Part shown: positions 14,467 through 19,816 of the stretch, in pieces
Position numbering within the stretch: the first letter of the stretch is position 1
How the letters are laid out: every line of letters begins with the position of its first letter
Source of the DNA: Oceanococcus sp041619315
GTDB taxonomy: Bacteria; Pseudomonadota; Gammaproteobacteria; Nevskiales; Oceanococcaceae
Length of the DNA: 19,816 bases
Reading direction: 5' to 3'
NCBI GenBank assembly: GCA_041619315.1
Contig: JBFKEC010000024.1
Coordinates: 1-19,816, forward strand
Program-made: the position numbers and the translations under genes
The notes under the pieces: model-generated
The model's input: only the letters and a program-made list of their open reading frames with translations
The model's database searches: none
What the model was told of the DNA's origin: nothing

Positions 14467-14496
14467 TCCTGCAATCCCGGCATGCAGGAAGAAAGT

Positions 14497-14554
14497 GGTT
14501 TGAAACTGTCTTTCAGCGCCATCAGAACGCCGCGCCGTAAGACGGCTTCAAACC
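14497..14554 (+). other. Large inverted repeat in the atuE-atuA spacer (possible RNA hairpin)
   Basis: GGTTTGAAACTGTC at 14497-14510 pairs with GACGGCTTCAAACC at 14541-14554: 14 positions with one mismatch and one G-U pair, enclosing a 30-base loop. A smaller repeat, CCTGC...GCAGG, lies just upstream (14468-14488). No U-run follows, so this is not a standard terminator. The whole spacer (14467-14605, 139 bases) is unusually long for this tightly packed operon. I see no open frame in it. Confidence 0.55.
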
Positions 14555-14605
14555 GCACACACGCATCAACGTGACGGCTGCATCAAAGCGAACACTGGTA
14601 GAAAC

Positions 14606-16393
14606 ATGAGCGAAAAAATCGTACGTATTGGCTGCGGCGCCGGCTTCTGGGGCGACTCCGCAGAAGGCCCCAAACAGCTGGTCGCATCAGGCGAAATTGA
14701 TTATCTGGTGCTCGACTATCTGGCCGAGATCACCATGTCACTGCTGGCCAAAGCGCGCAGCAAGAAGCCCGAACTGGGTTACGCCACCGATTTCCCCATG
14801 GTTGTCGGCAAACTCGCCCCGCACCTCAAGAAGCAGGGCATCAAGGTGGTAACCAACGCGGGCGGGGTCAACCCGCAAGCGTGCAAGGCCGCGATCGAAG
14901 CGCAGCTGGCACAGGCCGGCATCGATATGACCGTGGGCATCGTCACTGGCGATGACCTGACCCCGCACCTGGAAGCGCTGAGCGGCACCAAAGAGATGTT
15001 CAACGGTGCCAGCTTCCCGGCCAAACCATGGAGCGCCAATGCCTATCTGGGCGCCTTCCCTATCGCCGCCGCCCTCGAGGCCGGCGCCGACATCGTCATT
15101 ACCGGGCGCTGTGTCGACAGCGCCGTGGCGCTGGGCCCACTGATTCATGAATTCGGCTGGCAAGCGGATGAATTCGACAAACTGGCGGCCGGCAGCTTGT
15201 GCGGCCATGTGCTGGAATGCGGCGCCCAGGCCACTGGTGGCATCACCACCGACTGGCAACTGGTTGCCGATGACTGGGACAACATGGGCTTTCCGATTGC
15301 CAGCTGTTGTGCTGATGGCAGTTTTGTTTTGAGCAAACCCGCCGGCACCGGCGGGCGCATCGTGCCCGCAACCACGGCCGAACAGATTGTTTACGAAATC
15401 GGCGACCCCGGCAGCTACCTGCTGCCTGACGTCACCTGCGATTTCAGAGACATTCAGCTGGAGCAAGTGGGCGATCAGCAGGTGCGCGTGAGCGGCGCCC
15501 GCGGCCGGGCACCGAGTGATCAATACAAGGCCTCGGTTACCTATCAAGATGGCTTTCGCGCCACCGCCATGATGATGCTGGGCGGGCGTGAGGCACCGGC
15601 ACGCGCCGAAAAAGTGGCCGCAGCCATACTCAAACGCTGCCGGCGCCTGTTCGACGAACGCGGCCTCAATGACTTTGACCGCAGCAGCATCGAAGTGCTG
15701 GGCACCGAAACCAACTGGGGCGCCCAGGCCCGCGCCCGCGGCACGCGTGAAGTTGTGCTTAAACTCGCGGTTCAACATCAGGACAAGGCCGCCCTGGAAC
15801 TGTTCGGGCGCGAGTGCATCCCGCCAGCCACCGCCATGGCTCAGAGCATCACCGGATTTGCTGGCGGCCGCCCTGCCCCCACACCGCTGGTGCGGCTGTT
15901 TTCCTGCCTGGTGCCCAAGACACTGCTGCCGATTGGCGTACAGGTGGGCGAAAACACCCTGGATTTCAAGCTCCCGCAAGTCGGAAGCAAGACGCCCACA
16001 AGCGCAGATCGCAGCGCGTCGACAGAACAGATCCGTGATGGCGAGATCGAAGTGCCACTGATCAAGCTCGCATACGGCCGCAGCGGCGACAAAGGCAATG
16101 CCGCCAACATCGGGGTGCTGGCCCGACGTGCCGAATTTGCTGCGGTCCTGCGCGGCCAGCTCACTGCAGATGCGGTCAAGGCCTATTTCGCCCACTTCTG
16201 CGAAGGCCCGGTGGAACGCTTCGAATGGCCCGGCCTTGATGGCTTCAACTTCCTGCTCCACGACGTGCTCGGCGGCGGCGGCATCGCCTCATTGCGGCAT
16301 GACCCACAAGGCAAGATGCTGGCCCAGATTCTCATGGACTTCCCGCTCAAGGTGCCGCAACGCTGGCTGAGCGACGGCCTGATCAACGCCTGA
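14606..16393 (+). CDS. atuA: Acyclic terpene utilisation protein AtuA (DUF1446 family)
   Basis: A 595-residue protein of the DUF1446/AtuA family, essential for growth on citronellol in Pseudomonas but of unknown biochemical role. The N-terminal domain (about 5-450) has the family start VRIGCGAGFWGDSAEGPKQL, then DYLVLDYLAEITMSLLAK, VVTNAGGVNP, GADIVITGRCVDSAVALGPLIHEFGW, GHVLECGAQATGG and ASVTYQDGFRATAMMMLGG. The C-terminal domain (about 485-585) has IKLAYGRSGDKGNAANIGVLAR and a tail LHDVLGGGGIASLRHDPQGK. Both are fused, as in the Pseudomonas protein, whereas some bacteria encode them separately. The Shine-Dalgarno is weak. It follows atuE after a structured 139-base spacer and precedes the TetR gene by six bases. 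This gene is the strongest single marker for the pathway. Confidence 0.93.
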   Translation: MSEKIVRIGCGAGFWGDSAEGPKQLVASGEIDYLVLDYLAEITMSLLAKARSKKPELGYATDFPMVVGKLAPHLKKQGIKVVTNAGGVNPQACKAAIEAQLAQAGIDMTVGIVTGDDLTPHLEALSGTKEMFNGASFPAKPWSANAYLGAFPIAAALEAGADIVITGRCVDSAVALGPLIHEFGWQADEFDKLAAGSLCGHVLECGAQATGGITTDWQLVADDWDNMGFPIASCCADGSFVLSKPAGTGGRIVPATTAEQIVYEIGDPGSYLLPDVTCDFRDIQLEQVGDQQVRVSGARGRAPSDQYKASVTYQDGFRATAMMMLGGREAPARAEKVAAAILKRCRRLFDERGLNDFDRSSIEVLGTETNWGAQARARGTREVVLKLAVQHQDKAALELFGRECIPPATAMAQSITGFAGGRPAPTPLVRLFSCLVPKTLLPIGVQVGENTLDFKLPQVGSKTPTSADRSASTEQIRDGEIEVPLIKLAYGRSGDKGNAANIGVLARRAEFAAVLRGQLTADAVKAYFAHFCEGPVERFEWPGLDGFNFLLHDVLGGGGIASLRHDPQGKMLAQILMDFPLKVPQRWLSDGLINA

Positions 16394-16399
16394 GCGCAC

Positions 16400-17110
16400 A
16401 TGAGCCAGCCCCGTCCTGACCGCGAGCAGCGGCGCCGCGACATCCTCGATGCCGCACGCGAAACCTTTTGCGAACACGGTTACGAGCAAGCCGCCGTGTC
16501 GGAAATCGCGGCCCGCGTGGGCGTGGTCGAAGGCACGGTGTACCGCTATTTTGAAAGCAAGCATGAATTGCTCATGCAGGTGCTCACTGACTGGTACCAC
16601 AGCATGTTCGGCGACTACGCTGATGCTCTGGCCGGGGTCAGCGGCGCCAAAACGCGACTACGCCTGCTCATCTGGCGCCATCTGCGCACCATTCGCGATG
16701 CCCCGGAGTTGTGCCGCCTGATGTTTCGCGAAGCGCGCGACGATATCGGCGCCGCCAACTCCGAACTGCGCAAGCTCAACCGCCGCTACACCCGATTTCT
16801 GGTCGACGTGCTGGAAGACGGCATGGCCCAGGGCGAATTTCGCACAGGACTGCCGCCCGCCCTGTTTCGCGACCTCGTCTATGGCGGTATCGAGCACTAC
16901 TGCTGGCGTTATCTCAGCGGCCAGGGCGAACTCGATATTGACCTTGCCGCCGAACAGATCAGCGACATTTTCTGCCACGGCATAGGCATGCCAGGCAATG
17001 ACCTCGGGCGCGAAACACAGCGCTTGTCCACGCTGGTTTCCCGCATGGAACAGCTGCTCCCCGAAGCGCCGCAACCCTCCCATCCATCTTCAAATACGCG
17101 AAAGTCATGA
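16400..17110 (+). CDS. atuR: TetR-family repressor, AtuR-like
   Basis: A 236-residue regulator. The DNA-binding domain is at about 10-58: RRDILDAARETFCEHGYEQAAVSEIAARVGVVEGTVYRYFESKHELLMQV, a textbook TetR helix-turn-helix. The rest is helical and should hold the ligand pocket and dimer surface, with FREARDD, RFLVDVLEDGMAQGEFRTGLPPALFRDLVYGGIEHYCWRYL. In P. aeruginosa AtuR represses the atu genes and is relieved by pathway intermediates. Here the gene lies inside the operon rather than divergent to it: six bases after atuA, with its stop overlapping the next start (ATGA at 17107). It would therefore be autoregulated. Its likely targets are the two 13-bp inverted repeats at 13571-13583 and 13659-13671. 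The last 35 residues are Pro/Ser-rich and variable. Confidence 0.85.
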   Translation: MSQPRPDREQRRRDILDAARETFCEHGYEQAAVSEIAARVGVVEGTVYRYFESKHELLMQVLTDWYHSMFGDYADALAGVSGAKTRLRLLIWRHLRTIRDAPELCRLMFREARDDIGAANSELRKLNRRYTRFLVDVLEDGMAQGEFRTGLPPALFRDLVYGGIEHYCWRYLSGQGELDIDLAAEQISDIFCHGIGMPGNDLGRETQRLSTLVSRMEQLLPEAPQPSHPSSNTRKS

Positions 17111-18597
17111 ACACACAAGACTGGCCCTTTGACACCGTACTGGTGGCCAACCGCGGTGAAATTGCGGTGCGCATACTGCGCAGCATCCACGCGGCTGGAT
17201 TGCGCGGCGTGGTGGTTTACCATGCCAACGACCGTCTCAGCCCGGCCGTGTCCGCTGCAGATGTCGCGATAGAGATCACAGGCGAAACCCCGGTTGGCGC
17301 CTATCTGGATGGAGCGCAGATCATCCAGGCTGCGCTGCAGGCTGGCGCCGGCGCCATCCATCCCGGCTACGGCTTTCTGTCCGAGAATGCTGCGTTCGCC
17401 CGCGCCGTTTCCGAGGCCGGGATTACATTTGTGGGCCCCACCCCACAACAGATCGAACTGATGGGCGACAAGGTTCGGGCCCGCGCCTTTGTCGAGAAGG
17501 CAGGCTTCCCGGTCGCGCCTTCAGCGATCGAGGACGACGATCCGGCAACCTTTGTCGAACGTGCGCGCGAGGTGCCGTTTCCGATTCTGATCAAGCCTGC
17601 TGCTGGCGGCGGCGGCAAGGGCATGCGCGTGGTCCGCGACCCGGCGGAGCTGGAAGGCGAAATCGAACGTGCGCGCAGTGAAGGCCAGCGTTACTTTGGT
17701 GACGGGCGCCTCTATGTCGAGCGCTACATCGAAAACCCGCGCCATATCGAAGTTCAGATTCTCGGCGACAGCCACGGCAATGTGGTGCATTTGTTCGAGC
17801 GCGAATGCTCGGTGCAACGGCGCTTTCAGAAAATTATCGAGGAAACACCCTCGCCCGCCCTGACGCCTGAGATTCGCGAAAAGATTTGCGAAACCGCTGC
17901 TGGCATCGCCCGCTCCGCCGGCTATGTCAACGCTGGCACGGTCGAGTTTATTTACGGCGAAGGCGGCGAATTTTATTTCCTCGAAACCAATACGCGCCTG
18001 CAGGTCGAACATCCGGTGACCGAGCAGATCACCGGCGTAGATCTGGCCTTGCAGCAGCTGTGCATTGCCGCAGGCGAGCCCTTGCCGTTCCGTCAGGACG
18101 ACATCACCAGCCAGGGCCACAGCATCGAGTTCCGCATCTATGCCGAGGATGCCGCAGCCGGCTTCACACCAACCACCGGTCCAGTGCTGCAATGGACCCC
18201 GGCGCAAGGTGACGGCGTGCGCATGGACAGCGGCATTGCCCAGGGCCAGGCGGTGACGGCCGCATTCGACCCCATGCTGGCCAAACTGATAGTCACCGGC
18301 ACGGACCGCGAACAAGCCTGTGCCCGGGCCGACAAGGCCTTGCGTGAGCTGGTATTGCTCGGCTGCAAGACCAACACCAGCTTTTTGCGCCAGGTGCTCA
18401 ACCATCCGGCCTTTATCAATGGTGACGTACACACCGGTTTTCTGGATGCCCATCCGGAACTGGCCAACGAACCTGAAGTGGACGCGCTCACACTTAAAAA
18501 ATTGCTGGCCACCGCCGCCGCAATGACCCGTCCGCTGCGCGATGTTGCCGATGCCGTGCCCACCATGCACGCCGCCATGGGCGCGTGGAGAAACTGA
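17107..18597 (+). CDS. atuF: Geranyl-CoA carboxylase alpha subunit, biotin carboxylase part (AtuF-like, split)
   Basis: A 496-residue ATP-grasp biotin carboxylase. Motifs: VLVANRGEIAVRI (11-23), GAGAIHPGYGFLSENAAFA (80-98), the ATP-binding IKPAAGGGGKGM (162-173), ERECSVQRRFQKIIEETPSP (231-250) and ETNTRLQVEHPVTEQITG (293-310), including the catalytic Arg/Glu region. It carboxylates biotin on the carrier encoded next. In Pseudomonas AtuF, and in MCC and PCC alpha subunits, the same chain continues into the BT and carrier domains; here it stops after MHAAMGAWRN. The ATG overlaps the TetR stop by four bases. AtuA/AtuR/AtuE neighbours favour geranyl-CoA carboxylase; a 3-methylcrotonyl-CoA carboxylase is the main alternative. 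Confidence 0.85.
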   Translation: MNTQDWPFDTVLVANRGEIAVRILRSIHAAGLRGVVVYHANDRLSPAVSAADVAIEITGETPVGAYLDGAQIIQAALQAGAGAIHPGYGFLSENAAFARAVSEAGITFVGPTPQQIELMGDKVRARAFVEKAGFPVAPSAIEDDDPATFVERAREVPFPILIKPAAGGGGKGMRVVRDPAELEGEIERARSEGQRYFGDGRLYVERYIENPRHIEVQILGDSHGNVVHLFERECSVQRRFQKIIEETPSPALTPEIREKICETAAGIARSAGYVNAGTVEFIYGEGGEFYFLETNTRLQVEHPVTEQITGVDLALQQLCIAAGEPLPFRQDDITSQGHSIEFRIYAEDAAAGFTPTTGPVLQWTPAQGDGVRMDSGIAQGQAVTAAFDPMLAKLIVTGTDREQACARADKALRELVLLGCKTNTSFLRQVLNHPAFINGDVHTGFLDAHPELANEPEVDALTLKKLLATAAAMTRPLRDVADAVPTMHAAMGAWRN

Positions 18598-19127
18598 TGA
18601 AACACGGATTCAAGTTCAACGACAACGAATACGACATCGGCCTGTCGCGCAGTGCGCAGGGCTATCGCCTGCACCATGACGGCCAGGCCTGGCCTTTCAC
18701 CCTGCAGCCGGGTGAGGAAGGCGGCTGGATTCTGGGCAGCAGCGCCGGTGGTCGCCGCGTAATCGAGCATCTCGCCGTCGCGGTCGATGGCGATGATATT
18801 CACATCCATCTTGATGGGCACACCCACACCCTGCGATTCGAACACGCCCTGGAGCGCCTGGCCCAGCTCAATGAAGCCGGCGCCGCAGACGCCATACGCG
18901 CCACCATGCCCGGCAGCCTGATCTCGCTCGCCGTCGCCGCTGGAGACGCCGTGAAAAAAGGCCAGACCCTGCTGGTGATGGAATCCATGAAGATGGAAAC
19001 CACCATAGTCGCGCCGCGCGACGGCGTGATTGCCGAGGTTCTGGTCGCGGCCGGCCAAACCTTCGACAAGGACGCGGTACTGCTCTCGCTGGAGCCCCAG
19101 GACGCCGACCAGGAACAACCGTCATGA
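18597..19127 (+). CDS. Geranyl-CoA carboxylase biotin carrier part (BT plus BCCP domains, separate gene)
   Basis: A 176-residue protein carrying what is normally the C-terminal third of the alpha subunit. Residues 1-85 (MKHGFKFNDNEYDIGLSRSAQGYRL ... DGHTHTLRFEHALERL) look like the BT coupling domain. Residues 100-167 are a biotinyl domain: IRATMPGSLISLAVAAGDAVKKGQTLLVMESMKMETTIVAPRDGVIAEVLV, with biotin on K132 in ESMKME. I start at the ATG at 18597, whose A is the last base of the preceding TGA stop, because GGAG at 18587-18590 sits six bases before it. A GTG at 18585 would add four residues. The stop overlaps the carboxyltransferase start (ATGA at 19124). Together with the preceding gene the sum is 672 residues, close to an intact AtuF. 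Confidence 0.85.
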   Translation: MKHGFKFNDNEYDIGLSRSAQGYRLHHDGQAWPFTLQPGEEGGWILGSSAGGRRVIEHLAVAVDGDDIHIHLDGHTHTLRFEHALERLAQLNEAGAADAIRATMPGSLISLAVAAGDAVKKGQTLLVMESMKMETTIVAPRDGVIAEVLVAAGQTFDKDAVLLSLEPQDADQEQPS

Positions 19128-19816
19128 AACGCATCAACAGCGCGATAAACACCAATTCACCCGAGTTTCAGGCCAACGCCGAGCACAACCGGCGGCTGGC
19201 CGCGGAGTTCCGCGAAAAGCAGCGCGCCGCGCGTCATGATCGGCCTCAGCGCGACATCGACCGCCTGCGCAAACAGAACAAATTGACCGTGCGTGAGCGC
19301 ATCGAACGCCTGCTCGATCCGGGCACACCGTTCATGGAACTGTCCTGCCTTGCGGCCAACGAAATGTACGACGGCAGCGTGCCCGGCGCCGGCTGCGTGA
19401 CCGGCATCGGCATCGTGTCCGGGCGCGAAGTGGTGATCAATGCCGGCGACGCCAGCGTCAAAGGTGGCGCCTGGTATCCCATCACGATCAAGAAAACCGT
19501 TCGCGCGCTGGACATCGCCATCGAAAACCGTCTGCCGGTGGTGCATTTGTGCGATTCCGCCGGTGGCTTTCTGCCTGAGCAAGCCGAACTGTTTGCTGAC
19601 AAGTACTACGCCGGACGCATTTTCCGCAATCAATGCACCCTGTCCAAGATGGGTGTGCAGCAAGTTTCAGTGGTGCTCGGGCACTGCACGGCTGGCGGCG
19701 CCTATGTGCCCGGCCTGTCGGATTACAACGTCATCGTACGCGGTACCGGCGCGATCTTTCTGGCCGGCCCGCCGCTGGTCAAAGCCGCCACCGGCGAAGA
19801 AGTCAGCGTCGATGAG
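19124..19816 (+). CDS. atuC: Geranyl-CoA carboxylase beta subunit, carboxyltransferase (AtuC-like; N-terminal 231 residues)
   Basis: The frame is open from the ATG at 19124 to the window edge. It encodes the N-terminal half of an MCC/GCC-type carboxyltransferase: KLTVRERIERLLDPGTPFMELS (53-74), AGCVTGIGIVSGREVVINAGDASVKGGAWYP, ENRLPVVHLCDSAGGFLPEQ (134-153), GRIFRNQCTLSKMGVQQVSVVLGHCTAGGAYVPGLSDYNVIV and GAIFLAGPPLVKAATGEEVS. The crotonase-like oxyanion segment TAGGAY is intact. It transfers carboxyl from biotin to the gamma-methyl of the enoyl-CoA. The residue before GRIF is Ala163, whereas methylcrotonyl-CoA carboxylases as I remember them have Phe there, which suits a longer acyl chain such as geranyl. 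It overlaps the carrier gene by four bases. Confidence 0.88.
   Translation, partial: MKRINSAINTNSPEFQANAEHNRRLAAEFREKQRAARHDRPQRDIDRLRKQNKLTVRERIERLLDPGTPFMELSCLAANEMYDGSVPGAGCVTGIGIVSGREVVINAGDASVKGGAWYPITIKKTVRALDIAIENRLPVVHLCDSAGGFLPEQAELFADKYYAGRIFRNQCTLSKMGVQQVSVVLGHCTAGGAYVPGLSDYNVIVRGTGAIFLAGPPLVKAATGEEVSVDE

Noticed and set aside
14738..16261. Long 507-codon open frame on the minus strand inside atuA
   Set aside because: It is a GC-rich shadow of atuA. The plus-strand frame has clear DUF1446 motifs throughout, while the reverse product shows no family features.
17521..18570. Minus-strand open frame of about 350 codons opposite the biotin carboxylase
   Set aside because: It is a shadow frame; all conserved biotin-carboxylase motifs are on the plus strand.

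Overview
The window looks like chromosomal DNA of a GC-rich, flagellated, aerobic gammaproteobacterium. That rests on a 67K-type SppA, a PomAB-type flagellar stator with a sigma-28-like promoter, and a leucine/isoprenoid-style acyl-CoA pathway of the kind known from Pseudomonas. I cannot name the genus. No rRNA, tRNA, CRISPR array, insertion sequence or phage gene was recognised. Coding density is very high and no gap between genes exceeds about 145 bases.

Left part (1-8652), housekeeping and stress genes. A partial sppA (minus) diverges from a typical 2-Cys peroxiredoxin followed by thioredoxin reductase (trxB), a natural redox pair. A perfect palindromic terminator separates trxB from a convergent acyl-CoA dehydrogenase whose promoter region carries two copies of GTAAT-N4-ATTAC. 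Next comes a four-gene minus-strand module: ECF sigma factor, zinc-finger anti-sigma factor, small acidic secreted protein, and a TPR protein with a probable beta-barrel tail. This is a candidate uncharacterised envelope system. Further right is a minus-strand operon of a metallo-beta-lactamase-fold hydrolase, a DUF442-type phosphatase-like protein and a Prx5-type peroxiredoxin.

Middle (8653-10386): pomA and pomB (sodium-type stator by resemblance), overlapping by 4 bases and preceded by a near-perfect FliA (sigma-28) promoter.

Right part (10393-19816): a cluster for acyclic terpene utilisation (Atu; citronellol/geraniol-type catabolism). On the minus strand, in transcription order, are an unusual enoyl-CoA hydratase-like gene, an AtuD-like acyl-CoA dehydrogenase and an AtuB/AtuG-like SDR. 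Diverging on the plus strand are an AtuE-like hydratase, AtuA, a TetR regulator (AtuR-like), a biotin carboxylase, a separate biotin carrier protein and the start of the carboxyltransferase (AtuC-like). Together they would oxidise citronellyl-CoA to geranyl-CoA, carboxylate it and hydrate it to feed a leucine-type lower pathway. The divergent control region holds two near-identical 13-bp inverted repeats, which match what is known of AtuR control in Pseudomonas aeruginosa.

Most notable features: the geranyl-CoA carboxylase alpha subunit is split into two coupled genes at the BC/BT boundary; the regulator gene sits inside the operon; one operator overlaps the start codon of the divergent gene; the hydratase-like protein at 12529-13584 has a rearranged two-part architecture; and the ECF operon encodes envelope proteins of unknown function.
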